Positions 45,974 to 53,856 of a stretch of 64,000 nt of DNA are shown here, in pieces. Source of the DNA: Halomonas aestuarii (GTDB taxonomy: Bacteria > Pseudomonadota > Gammaproteobacteria > Pseudomonadales > Halomonadaceae); the NCBI RefSeq assembly GCF_001886615.1, contig NZ_CP018139.1:1426001-1490000 (forward strand), written 5' to 3'. How positions within the stretch are numbered: the first letter of the stretch is position 1; the number at the start of each line of letters is the position of its first letter. Both the position numbers and the translations under genes were made by a program. A model generated the notes under the pieces. That model saw only the letters and a list, made by a program, of their open reading frames with translations. It searched no databases and was not told where the DNA came from.

Positions 45974-46567
45974 ATGTGGGATGAACGCTACGACACCGAC
46001 GACTACCTCTACGGCACCGAGCCCAACGACTTCCTGCGCGAGCGGGTGGACCTGATCGGCGAGCCGCCGAAGCGGGTGCTCTGCCTGGCCGACGGCGAAG
46101 GGCGCAACGGCGTCTACCTGGCCCGGCTGGGCCACCAGGTCCTCTCGGTGGATGCCTCGCCGGTCGGCCAGCGCAAGGCGGCCCGGCTGGCCGAGCGGGA
46201 GGGCGTGCCTCTCGAGACCCTGCTCGCCGACCTCACCGAGCATGTCTTTCCGGCGGAGGCCTTCGATGCGGTGGTGTCGATCTTCTGCCATGTGCCCTCG
46301 GCCGGGCGGCCGCACCTCCATCGCCAGGTGATCCGCACCCTGGAGCCCGGCGGCATCCTGATCCTGGAGGCCTACACGCCGGCCCAGGTGCCGCGCGACA
46401 CCGGCGGGCCCGACACCCCGGATCGCACCCCCACCGCGACGGAGCTGGAGGCGGCCTACGCCGACCTCGAGATCCTCTGGAGCCGCGAGTTCGACCGCCC
46501 GGTGATCGAGGGCCGCGGCCATACCGGCCTGGGGGCCGTGGTGCAGTTCGTCGCCCGCAAGCGCTGA
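45974..46567 (+). CDS. Class I SAM-dependent methyltransferase, TehB-like
   Basis: A 197-residue soluble methyltransferase. Motif I is VLCLADGEGRNGVYLARLG, the acidic end of strand two VLSVDAS, then VVSIFCHVPSA and LEPGGILILEAYTPAQ. The N-terminal MWDERYDTDDYLYGTEPNDFL is typical of the group related to tellurite-resistance TehB and thiopurine methyltransferase. The substrate is not deducible. It stands alone and converges on the LysR gene. Confidence 0.85.
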   Translation: MWDERYDTDDYLYGTEPNDFLRERVDLIGEPPKRVLCLADGEGRNGVYLARLGHQVLSVDASPVGQRKAARLAEREGVPLETLLADLTEHVFPAEAFDAVVSIFCHVPSAGRPHLHRQVIRTLEPGGILILEAYTPAQVPRDTGGPDTPDRTPTATELEAAYADLEILWSREFDRPVIEGRGHTGLGAVVQFVARKR

Positions 46568-46585
46568 GCCCCGGCGCCCGGCCCG

Positions 46586-47485
46586 TCACTCCTGTGCCGT
46601 CGGCAGCAGCGCCTCGCTCGACTGGCCCAGCAGGCGCTTGACCAGGGGCGACTCGAAGCGCCGGCGGATGGTGATGGCGTAGAACTCCTCGAAGACACCG
46701 GGCAGGGCGCCGAAGTCGGTCAGCGTGCCGGCGCGCAGCTCGTCGCGGACCACCACCGGCGGCATCACCGCCAGGTGGTGGGTGTCGCGCGCCAGCAGGC
46801 GCATCATGGCCATGTCATCCACCTCGGCGATGATCGTGGGCGACAGCCGGTGGTAGTCGCACAGCTGGTCGAAGGCCTGGCGCACGCTGCTGTCGGGGCC
46901 GGGCACGATCAGGCCGCGGCCGCGCAGCCCCTCGGGGAACGCCGGCAGCGGGGCGAGGCTGGAGGCGCCGATCAGGCCGACCGGCTGGCGCGTCAGCCGC
47001 TGGGAGCGCCACGGGTGCTGGTCGTCGCCGCGCACCGACTGGTTGGCGAGCACCACGTCGAGCCGGTGGGCGGAGAGGCGGCGCAGCAGGTCGTCCAGGC
47101 CGCCGCTTTGCAGGCTCAGCTCCATGTCCTCGCGGTCGAGCAGCGGCCGAAGGAACTCCTCCTGGAAGTTACGGGACAGCGTCGCCACCGCCCCCACCCG
47201 GATGACCTCGCGATGCGCATGGCCGCCCTCGGTGAACAGCGCGGTCAGCTCCTCCCCCTGGCGGAAGATGGCGTCGGCGTAGTCGAAGGCCAGCCGCCCC
47301 GCCTCGGACAGGCGCAGCTGGCGCCCCTGGCGGAGGAACAGCTTCTGGCCCAGGCGCTCCTCCAGCTGCCGGATCTGGTGGGAGAGCGCCGACTGCGAGA
47401 CGTGCAGTGACTCGGCGGTGCGCGTCAGGTGGCCCGACCGGGCGACCTGCCAGAAGTGGTAGAGATGGTGATAGTTGAGCTTCAT
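46586..47485 (-). CDS. LysR-family regulator divergent from dabBA
   Basis: A 299-residue LTTR with an N-terminal winged helix-turn-helix (NYHHLYHFWQVARSGHLTRTAESLHVSQSALSHQIRQLEERLG). An effector domain follows with VIRVGAVATLSRNFQEEFLRPLL. The N-terminus resembles NhaR-type LysR proteins. It is transcribed away from dabB across a 129-bp AT-rich region with a dyad, the classic arrangement for an activator of the divergent operon. The likely role is CO2- or bicarbonate-responsive control of dabBA; the effector is unknown. Confidence 0.85.
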   Translation of the reverse strand: MKLNYHHLYHFWQVARSGHLTRTAESLHVSQSALSHQIRQLEERLGQKLFLRQGRQLRLSEAGRLAFDYADAIFRQGEELTALFTEGGHAHREVIRVGAVATLSRNFQEEFLRPLLDREDMELSLQSGGLDDLLRRLSAHRLDVVLANQSVRGDDQHPWRSQRLTRQPVGLIGASSLAPLPAFPEGLRGRGLIVPGPDSSVRQAFDQLCDYHRLSPTIIAEVDDMAMMRLLARDTHHLAVMPPVVVRDELRAGTLTDFGALPGVFEEFYAITIRRRFESPLVKRLLGQSSEALLPTAQE

Positions 47486-47534
47486 GCCCGCCCCTCGGCG
47501 GCTGGACGGCCGCATCGTTCTCTTTAAACGAACT

Positions 47535-47554
47535 ATAGCTTCTATATTAACTAT
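47535..47554. promoter_or_regulatory. AT-rich dyad in the LysR-dabB intergenic region
   Basis: ATAG-N12-CTAT lies within a conspicuously AT-rich stretch (47520-47560). It is 50 bp upstream of the LysR start and 60 bp upstream of dabB. Spacing and symmetry are compatible with a LysR recognition site overlapping the regulator promoter. Confidence 0.4.
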
Positions 47555-47614
47555 TTTTCGCAACGATGCGGCGGCGGCATGATACGGCAAATCTTTCGTG
47601 TAAGGAGCCGTACC

Positions 47615-49213
47615 ATGACGAACCTGCTCGACGCCGCGGTCCATGCGTCGCTGGCGGCCTGGCTGGCCCTGCCGGTGGCCCTGCTGATCCTAGCCGGCGT
47701 GTCCGTCCGCCTGGCCACCCCGGAGCGCCAGCAGCGCTGCTGGCGGATCGGCCAGGGGCTGATGATCGCCAGCTTCGCCGCCAGCGCCCTGATCGGCGGC
47801 CTGCTGGTGGCCGATGCCGCCGGCGTGGCCACCGGGTTGCCGGAAGTCGCGGCTCCCCTGGGCCTCTATCCGGATGGGCTGGCGGTGTGGATGGCGCTGC
47901 TGATCAGTTTCCTCGGTGCCGTGCTGCTGCGCTTCGCCGACGGCTACCTGCAGGGGGACCGTGGACGCGCCCGCTTCCTGCCCTGGTGCCTGGTGGTGCT
48001 GGCCAGTGTTCTGCTGCTGGTGTTCACCCATCACCTGGTGGTGATGCTGATGGCCTGGTTCGGCGTCAGCCTGGCGCTGCATCAGCTGCTGACCCTCTAT
48101 CCCGATCGCGTCGAGGCGCGGCGGGCCGCCTGGCAGAAGTTCGCCGTCAGCCGCCTGGGCGACCTCTCCCTGCTGGCCGCGGTGGGCCTGATCTACCACC
48201 ACTACGGCAACCTCGAACTGCCGGTGCTGCTGGCCCAGGCCGCGGCCACCCCGGGCGAGGGCTGGGCCCTCGAGGCCGCCTCGCTGGCCCTGGCCCTGGC
48301 CGCGCTGTGCAAGTGCGCCCAGCTGCCGCTGCACGGTTGGCTGATGAAGGTGATGGAGGCCCCCACCCCGGTCTCGGCGCTGCTCCATGCCGGGGTGATC
48401 AACCTGGGCGGCTACCTCTGGCTGCGCCTCTACCCGCTGTTCGACGGCATCACCCCGGGACACCTGATGCTGATCGCCATCGGCGGCACCACCGCCATCG
48501 TCGCGGTGATGGCCATGCTCACCCAGGCCTCCGTCAAGCATGCCCTGGCGTGGTCCACCTGTGCGCAGATGGGCTTCATGCTGTTCGAGATCGGCATGGG
48601 GGCCTACACCCTGGCCCTGGTGCACCTGCTCGCCCACTCGCTCTACAAGGCCCACTCCTTCCTCGCCAGCGGCCGCACCGTGCGCGCGGCGCGGACCTCC
48701 CGGCTGACCCTGGCGCCCCTGCCGGTGCGCCTGGCGATGGCCGGCCTCACCGCCGGCGTGGCGGGGGCGATCCTCTTGGGGTGGCCCGCGCTGGTCAGCC
48801 ACAACCCGGTCCTCGGCGCCCTGCTGATGCTGGCGGTGGGCAGCACCCTGCTGGGGATGCCCGCCGGGCTGGGCCGTCCTCAGCGCCTGGCGTTGGCCGC
48901 CATGGCGCTGTCGCTGGTGCCGCTGTATGCGCTGCTGCACGCCCTGGTGTCACCGGCCCTGCCGCAGGCGGTCGAGCCGCTCACCCTGGCCTCCGGCCTG
49001 CTCGGCGCCGCGGTGCTCCTGACGCTGGTAAGCCTGGCCCTGCTGGCCATGCTCGAGCCCCGGCATGCCGCGATCGCGCCCTGGCGGATCCACTTCCGCA
49101 ACGGCCTGTATGCCCACCTGCCGCTGGAGCGCGCCATCGATCGCCTGACGCGCCACCGCCGCCCGACCCCCGCCCGGATCGACACCGTCACCGTCAAAGG
49201 AGAGTGGTCATGA
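47615..49213 (+). CDS. dabB: Inorganic carbon transporter subunit DabB
   Basis: A 532-residue membrane protein of the proton-conducting NuoL/MrpA family with about 13-14 helices. Seen are VMLMAWFGVSLALHQLLTLYP, KFAVSRLGDLSLLAAVGLIY, LHGWLMKVMEAPTPVSALLHAGVIN (family Lys/Glu proton channel segment) and ALVHLLAHSLYKAHSFL. As DabB it couples a cation gradient to DabA, which hydrates CO2 to bicarbonate in the cytosol. The ATG at 47615 has AAGGAG at ideal spacing. The stop overlaps the dabA start (ATGA). Confidence 0.92.
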   Translation: MTNLLDAAVHASLAAWLALPVALLILAGVSVRLATPERQQRCWRIGQGLMIASFAASALIGGLLVADAAGVATGLPEVAAPLGLYPDGLAVWMALLISFLGAVLLRFADGYLQGDRGRARFLPWCLVVLASVLLLVFTHHLVVMLMAWFGVSLALHQLLTLYPDRVEARRAAWQKFAVSRLGDLSLLAAVGLIYHHYGNLELPVLLAQAAATPGEGWALEAASLALALAALCKCAQLPLHGWLMKVMEAPTPVSALLHAGVINLGGYLWLRLYPLFDGITPGHLMLIAIGGTTAIVAVMAMLTQASVKHALAWSTCAQMGFMLFEIGMGAYTLALVHLLAHSLYKAHSFLASGRTVRAARTSRLTLAPLPVRLAMAGLTAGVAGAILLGWPALVSHNPVLGALLMLAVGSTLLGMPAGLGRPQRLALAAMALSLVPLYALLHALVSPALPQAVEPLTLASGLLGAAVLLTLVSLALLAMLEPRHAAIAPWRIHFRNGLYAHLPLERAIDRLTRHRRPTPARIDTVTVKGEWS

Positions 49214-51654
49214 CCTCGTCCGCCCTTGCAGCCTCGTCCGGCATCGACGAGGCACAGCTGGCCGCCCTGTCGCGTGCCGGCGAGCAGATCGCCCCCAGCT
49301 GGCCGCTCGACCGCTGGATCGCCGTCAACCCCTGGTGGGGCATGAAGGCGATGACCATCGAGGATGCCGAGGCCCGCCTGCGCGACGCCGCGGGGGTGAG
49401 CCTGACCATGCCGGCCGCCTTCTATGAGGAGGCCTGGGCCAGCGGTCGCATCCGGCCCGAGGACCTGCGCCGCGCCATCGCCCTGCGGGGCACGGCGCTG
49501 GAAGAACAAGCCCTGCTGGCCTACCTGACGCATGCGACCCGGCTGGAGCATGCTCCCCAGCCGACGAGGCGCTGCGCGAGCGCCTGGGAGCTGGCCGGCG
49601 AGGCGGCCGGGGATGGCCTGCAGGCCGCCGGCGACGCCTTCGACGCCGTCGCGGAGAGCTGCACCGACTATTTCGACCATCACCAGCAGCGCTGGGAGAC
49701 GGCGTCGGGCGAGACGCTCTATGGCCACTGGCGGATGCAGACCCGGCACGACCGGCGCCTGAGCGCCGCGCTGCGCCGTCACGTCGCGGCGCTGCCCGCC
49801 GACACGGCGGCCGCCCGGGAGACCCTGCTCGAGGCCCTGGCACTGTCGCCCGAGGCCCTGGAGCCGCTGGCCCACGCGCTGCTGCTGCGCGTCAACGGCT
49901 GGGCCTCCTGGTGCCAGGGGCTGGCCTGGCACACTCCCCGTGCCGCGCGCCATGCCGGCATCGACGAGCTCCTGGTGGTCCTGCTGGCCTGGGAGTGGCT
50001 GGGACTCGCCCTGCTGGAGGCGCCCCAGCGCGCCCGGTGGCAGGCGCAATGGGCGTCGTCGCCGGCGCCCCAGCGGGTCGAGCGCGAGGCCTTGTGGTGC
50101 TGGCAGACCGCCTTCGAGCTGGGCTATCAGCGCCAGCTGTCGGCGACCCTCACCGCCCGCCCCGAGGCGACGCCGGAGGCGGCACAGGTGCAGGCGGCCT
50201 TCTGCATCGATGTCCGGTCCGAGCGGCTGCGGCGCCACCTCGAGGCCGCCTCGCCCGAGGTCGACACCCTCGGCGTGGCCGGCTTCTTCGGCATGCCGAT
50301 CACCCACGCCAGCGCGGGACCGGAACGTCCCCTGGCCCGGGTCCCCGGCCTGCTGACGCCCCGCTACCGCACCGAGGAGTCGCCGCCGCTGGACGATCGC
50401 CATCGCCGGCGCTTCCGGCAGGAGGCCCGTCGCCAGAGCATTCGCCACGCCAAGTACCAGGCGCTGTCGACCTTCACGCTGGTCGAGACGACCGGCCTGG
50501 CCTGGGGCTGGAAGCTGCTGAAGGACAGTATCCGCCGGCCTGCCCCGACGCCCGCGCCGACGACGCTGGAGGGACCCTTCCACGCCTATGGCGGCGAGCC
50601 GCTGACCCTGGAGGAGCGGGTCGCCCTCGCCCGGGGGCTGCTCGACGGCCTGGCGCTGGGAGAGGAGGCGGCACCGCTGCTGGTGCTGGTGGGCCACGAC
50701 TCGCAGAGCGACAACAACCCGCATCATGCCGGGCTCGCCTGCGGCGCCTGTGGCGGCCAGGGGGGCGGCGTGAACGCGCGCCTGGCCGCTCGCCTGCTCA
50801 ACGACGCCGAGGTGCGGCGGAGCCTCGCGGCCCGCGGCGCCAGCCTGCCCGACACCACCCACGTGCTGGCGGCCACCCACTGCACCCTGACCGATCGCGT
50901 CACGCTGCTGGAGACCGACGCAGTGCCGGCGCGGCTCGGCCCGGTCCTGGCGCGCTTCGAGCAGGCCCTCGAGCAGGCCGGCCGCGCGACCCGCGAGGAG
51001 CGCGCGATGGCGCTGGGCGTGGAAGAGACCGGCGACGAGGCGCGCCTCGACGCGCTCACGCGGCGCGGCGCCGACTGGTCCCAGCCGCGCCCCGAGTGGG
51101 GGCTGGCCAACAACGCCGCCCTGCTGCTGGCCCCGCGCGCGGTCAGCCGCGGCCTCGACCTCGAGGGCCGGGTCTTCCTGCACGAGTACGACCCGCAACA
51201 GGACCCCGACGGCCGCGTGCTGGAGGCCCTCATGACGGCGCCCATGCTGGTGGCCAGCTGGATCAACCTGCAGTACTACGCCTCGGTGGCCGAGCCGTCA
51301 CTCTACGGCGCCGGCAACAAGCTGCTGCACTCGGTGGTGGGCGGCCATGTCGGGGTGATCGAGGGCAACTCGCCCCAGCTGCGCATCGGCCTGCCGCTGC
51401 AGTCGCTGCATGACGGCACGGCCTGGCGCCACGAACCGCTGCGCCTCAGCGTGGTGATCGACGCGCCGCGGGAGCGCATCGAGGCGGTGCTGGAACGGCA
51501 GCCGGTCGTGGCCGAGCTGGTTCACCACCGCTGGCTCTGGCTGTGCCGGCACACCGAGGCAGGGCTGGAGCTGCATACGCCGGAAGGCTGGCGGCCCCTG
51601 CATGAGGCCGCCCGGCCTCAGCCGTTGAGCCACCAGGTGGCGGCGTTGAGGTAG
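49210..51654 (+). CDS. dabA: Inorganic carbon transporter subunit DabA (DUF2309)
   Basis: An 814-residue carbonic-anhydrase-like subunit that, together with DabB, accumulates bicarbonate. The zinc ligands known from Halothiobacillus DabA are all recognisable: Cys332 and Asp334 in AAFCIDVRSE, His496 in LVGHDSQSDNN and Cys511 in GLACGACGG. The His-to-Cys spacing of 15 is preserved. Other blocks are WIAVNPWWGM near the N-terminus and VGGHVGVIEGNSPQLRIGLPLQS near the C-terminus. It is translationally coupled to dabB. The 3' end overlaps the convergent tspO gene by 37 bp. There is no carboxysome or RuBisCO in the window. Confidence 0.95.
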   Translation: MTSSALAASSGIDEAQLAALSRAGEQIAPSWPLDRWIAVNPWWGMKAMTIEDAEARLRDAAGVSLTMPAAFYEEAWASGRIRPEDLRRAIALRGTALEEQALLAYLTHATRLEHAPQPTRRCASAWELAGEAAGDGLQAAGDAFDAVAESCTDYFDHHQQRWETASGETLYGHWRMQTRHDRRLSAALRRHVAALPADTAAARETLLEALALSPEALEPLAHALLLRVNGWASWCQGLAWHTPRAARHAGIDELLVVLLAWEWLGLALLEAPQRARWQAQWASSPAPQRVEREALWCWQTAFELGYQRQLSATLTARPEATPEAAQVQAAFCIDVRSERLRRHLEAASPEVDTLGVAGFFGMPITHASAGPERPLARVPGLLTPRYRTEESPPLDDRHRRRFRQEARRQSIRHAKYQALSTFTLVETTGLAWGWKLLKDSIRRPAPTPAPTTLEGPFHAYGGEPLTLEERVALARGLLDGLALGEEAAPLLVLVGHDSQSDNNPHHAGLACGACGGQGGGVNARLAARLLNDAEVRRSLAARGASLPDTTHVLAATHCTLTDRVTLLETDAVPARLGPVLARFEQALEQAGRATREERAMALGVEETGDEARLDALTRRGADWSQPRPEWGLANNAALLLAPRAVSRGLDLEGRVFLHEYDPQQDPDGRVLEALMTAPMLVASWINLQYYASVAEPSLYGAGNKLLHSVVGGHVGVIEGNSPQLRIGLPLQSLHDGTAWRHEPLRLSVVIDAPRERIEAVLERQPVVAELVHHRWLWLCRHTEAGLELHTPEGWRPLHEAARPQPLSHQVAALR

Positions 51655-52088
51655 GCGGCGAAGCTCACCCAGGCCAGGTAGGGCACCAGCAGCCAGGCGG
51701 CCAGGCGCGAGACGCCGGCGAAGCGGCGCAGGCTGAGCACGATCAGCCCCCACAGCAGCAGCAGGTCGAGCAGCGCCAGGCCCATCCAGTGCAGGCCGAA
51801 GAAGAGGGGCGACCAGAGGGCGTTGACGCTGAGCTGGGCGACGAAGGGCCAGAGGGTGTGCCACCTGGCCGCGGGGTGAGCGGCCAGGGTGGCGCGCCAG
51901 GCGGCCATCGCCATCAGCGCATAGAGCACCGTCCAGGCGATGGGGAAGGCGAGGTCGGGCGGCGTGAGGGGCGGCTTGGCCAGGCCGGCATACCAGTCGC
52001 CGGGCGGGGTGGCGATGCCGGTCAGGGCGGCCAGCACGACCAGCGCCAGCCAGCCCAGCAGGATCATCAGGGAACGGGGCGGGATCAT
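51618..52088 (-). CDS. tspO: TspO/MBR-family membrane protein
   Basis: A 156-residue five-helix inner- or outer-membrane protein. It has the TspO signatures WYAGLAKPPLTPPDLAFPIAWTVLYALMAMAAW, LSVNALWSPLFFGLHWMGLALLDLLLLW and LVPYLAWVSFAAYLNAATWWLN. TspO proteins bind tetrapyrroles and sterol-like ligands and respond to oxidative or oxygen signals. The start chosen is 52088, with AAGG nine bases before; 52097 is an in-frame alternative. The leader contains a perfect 20-bp inverted repeat. It converges on dabA with a 37-bp overlap. Confidence 0.9.
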   Translation of the reverse strand: MIPPRSLMILLGWLALVVLAALTGIATPPGDWYAGLAKPPLTPPDLAFPIAWTVLYALMAMAAWRATLAAHPAARWHTLWPFVAQLSVNALWSPLFFGLHWMGLALLDLLLLWGLIVLSLRRFAGVSRLAAWLLVPYLAWVSFAAYLNAATWWLNG

Positions 52089-52101
52089 GCGTGACATCCT
52101 T

Positions 52102-52152
52102 GCCAGTCGGAGGTCAGGGGAGGCTAGCACACTCCCCTGACCTCCGACTGGC
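52102..52152. repeat. Perfect 20-bp inverted repeat upstream of tspO
   Basis: Arms 52102-52121 and 52133-52152 are exact reverse complements with an 11-base spacer. The left arm begins 14 bases before the chosen tspO start, so the tspO mRNA leader could fold into a very stable hairpin next to its ribosome binding site. It is too regular for chance and not followed by a U tract. Confidence 0.85.
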
Positions 52153-52221
52153 ATCGCGTCCCGGGGATCCGGGCGACGGCTATAGTAAGGGGGTCTCGCC
52201 ACCCCACTTCCGGAGCCCGCC

Positions 52222-52887
52222 ATGACTGCTCGCCTCCCCCTGCACTTCGCCTCCCTCGTCCTGCTGTGCCTGTCCGGCGCCGCATTCGCTCAGTCCGAGC
52301 CGGTGGACTACCACGCCTACGAGGATGCCCTGGCCCGGGGCGCCGAGCATGCCGAGCTCTGGCAGGCGGGCTGGACCTCCGTCTATGCCGGCAGCCTGGC
52401 GTTCAGCGCCTGGCAGGCCAGCGAGGGGAGCGACGACGAGGCGCGCTTCGATGCTCGGGTGGGCGTGGTGAAGTCGGCCCTGGCGCTGGGCGGCATGCTG
52501 CTGGACCGCCAACCCCATCCCGCCGCCTACCGGGAGCTCCAGGCGGGCGCGGACGGCGATATCGCGCATGCCAGACGGCTGCTGCAGTCGGTGGCCGAGG
52601 AGGAACGCCAGCGACGCAGCTGGCAGGCACGGCTGGGCTCGCTCGCCGTGAACACCGCGGCGGGGCTGGTGATCGGCGTGGGCAACGACCGCCCCGAGGA
52701 TGGCGCCATCAACTTCGCCACCGGCATGCTGGTCAGCGAGTTGCAGCTGCGCACCCAGCCGGGTCAGGCCATGGCGGCGGTGAACCGCTTCCAGCCGGTA
52801 CGGCTGTCGCTCGCCGAGCTCCGGCTGGAGGGCGAGTATGCCTGGCGGGTGGCCCCCGACCGTGTGGGCGTCGTGCTGCGCTACTGA
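52222..52887 (+). CDS. Hypothetical exported protein, 221 residues
   Basis: It has a signal peptide (MTARLPLHFASLVLLCLSGAAFA) followed by an Ala-rich helical protein without membrane spans. The only glycine-rich hydrophobic stretch is LAVNTAAGLVIGVGNDRPEDGAINFATGML. The C-terminus LEGEYAWRVAPDRVGVVLRY looks like a beta hairpin. I recognise no family. It is probably periplasmic. It is divergent from tspO and lies upstream of the zinc uptake cluster, separated from it by the Zur box. Confidence 0.6.
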   Translation: MTARLPLHFASLVLLCLSGAAFAQSEPVDYHAYEDALARGAEHAELWQAGWTSVYAGSLAFSAWQASEGSDDEARFDARVGVVKSALALGGMLLDRQPHPAAYRELQAGADGDIAHARRLLQSVAEEERQRRSWQARLGSLAVNTAAGLVIGVGNDRPEDGAINFATGMLVSELQLRTQPGQAMAAVNRFQPVRLSLAELRLEGEYAWRVAPDRVGVVLRY

Positions 52888-52931
52888 CCCCTGCTGCGGC
52901 CAGGCCGCCTGCGGTGGCCCGGGCCCGTATT

Positions 52932-52944
52932 GTTATGTTATAAC
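52932..52944. promoter_or_regulatory. Zur box of the znu cluster
   Basis: GTTATGTTATAAC is a perfect GTTAT-N3-ATAAC palindrome, the core of proteobacterial Zur operators. It lies 29 bp before the small ORF that precedes znuC. It predicts repression of znuCBA when zinc is sufficient. Confidence 0.75.
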
Positions 52945-52972
52945 CTTCGCCGCATTCCCGGAGGCGTTCCCC

Positions 52973-53122
52973 ATGGCACACCCGACCCACCGGCACCGCC
53001 CCGAGGGGCCCTGCCACTTCTCGCTGATGTCGCTCTCCGCGGCGCGCCGGCTGCTGCTGGCCGCCGCGCCGCTGGCCGCCCTGTGGCTGGCGGTCTCCTG
53101 GGCCGCGGGATGGTGGCAGTGA
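52973..53122 (+). CDS. Small single-helix membrane ORF ahead of znuC
   Basis: A 49-residue product starting MAHPTHRHRPEGPCHF and containing one hydrophobic helix (residues about 26-46) ending in Trp-rich GWWQ. The N-terminal part has several His and a Cys that could bind metal. The ribosome binding site GGAGG is strong, and its TGA overlaps the znuC ATG (TGATG). It lies directly behind the Zur box. It is probably translated and coupled to znuC; whether it is a leader peptide or a functional zinc protein is open. Confidence 0.55.
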   Translation: MAHPTHRHRPEGPCHFSLMSLSAARRLLLAAAPLAALWLAVSWAAGWWQ

Positions 53123-53856
53123 TGGCGCGCCTGCAACTGCACGACCTGCAGCTGGCCCGCGGCGGCCAGACGGTCCTCGAGCACCTGGACGGGCGCTTCA
53201 TGGACGGCGCCATCACCGCCCTGATCGGGGCCAACGGCGCCGGCAAGAGCACCCTGATATCGGCGATCATGGGCATGCTTTCGCCGGTCGCCGGCCGGGT
53301 CGAGTGCCGGGTGCCCCGCGAGCGCCGGGCCTGGCTGCCCCAGCAGCTGGCGCTGGACCTCACCTTCCCGATGAGCGTGGAAGAGCTGATCATGAGCGGC
53401 ACCTGGCCGAGCCACGGCGCCCTGAAGGGCTACTGCGGCCCCCACTACCGGCGCGGCCGCGAGATCATGGCGCGCCTGGGCATCTCGCACCTGGCGCACC
53501 GCCCGCTGGGCGAGCTCTCCGGCGGCCAGCGCCAGCGTGCGCTGCTCGGCCGCACCCTGATGCAGGAGGCCGAGCTGCTGCTGCTCGACGAGCCCTTCGC
53601 CAACGTCGACATCGAGACGGTGGACGTGCTGATGGACGTGCTGCGCGACATGGCCGCTCGCGGCGCCACCATCATCGTGGTGCTCCACGACATGGAGCAG
53701 CTCGCCCGCCTGGCCGACGACGTGCTGCTGCTCGACGGCGGCCACGGCCGCTGGGTCCGCCCCGATGCCCTGCTCGAGCACCACAGCGGCCTGATCCCCC
53801 GGGCACCACGCCTGCCCCTGACCTTTCCGGATGCTTCCCATGCTGGCACTGCTTGA
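53122..53856 (+). CDS. znuC: Zinc ABC transporter ATPase ZnuC
   Basis: A 244-residue ABC ATPase with Walker A GANGAGKST, Q-loop WLPQQLALDLTFPMSV, signature LGELSGGQRQRALLGRTL and Walker B LLLLDEPFANVD, with the H-loop VVLHDMEQLARLAD. The pattern and order fit metal-family ZnuC. The ATG at 53122 is coupled to the preceding small ORF; an in-frame ATG lies at 53110. The end overlaps znuB by 26 bp. Confidence 0.88.
   Translation: MARLQLHDLQLARGGQTVLEHLDGRFMDGAITALIGANGAGKSTLISAIMGMLSPVAGRVECRVPRERRAWLPQQLALDLTFPMSVEELIMSGTWPSHGALKGYCGPHYRRGREIMARLGISHLAHRPLGELSGGQRQRALLGRTLMQEAELLLLDEPFANVDIETVDVLMDVLRDMAARGATIIVVLHDMEQLARLADDVLLLDGGHGRWVRPDALLEHHSGLIPRAPRLPLTFPDASHAGTA

Noticed and set aside
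47566..49209. Upstream in-frame extension of dabA through the whole of dabB
   Set aside because: It is the +1 shadow of dabB; the ATGA overlap and family N-terminus place the dabA start at 49210.
48880..51198. A 772-codon frame antisense to dabA
   Set aside because: dabA carries all zinc ligands on the plus strand; the antisense product shows only GC-driven composition.
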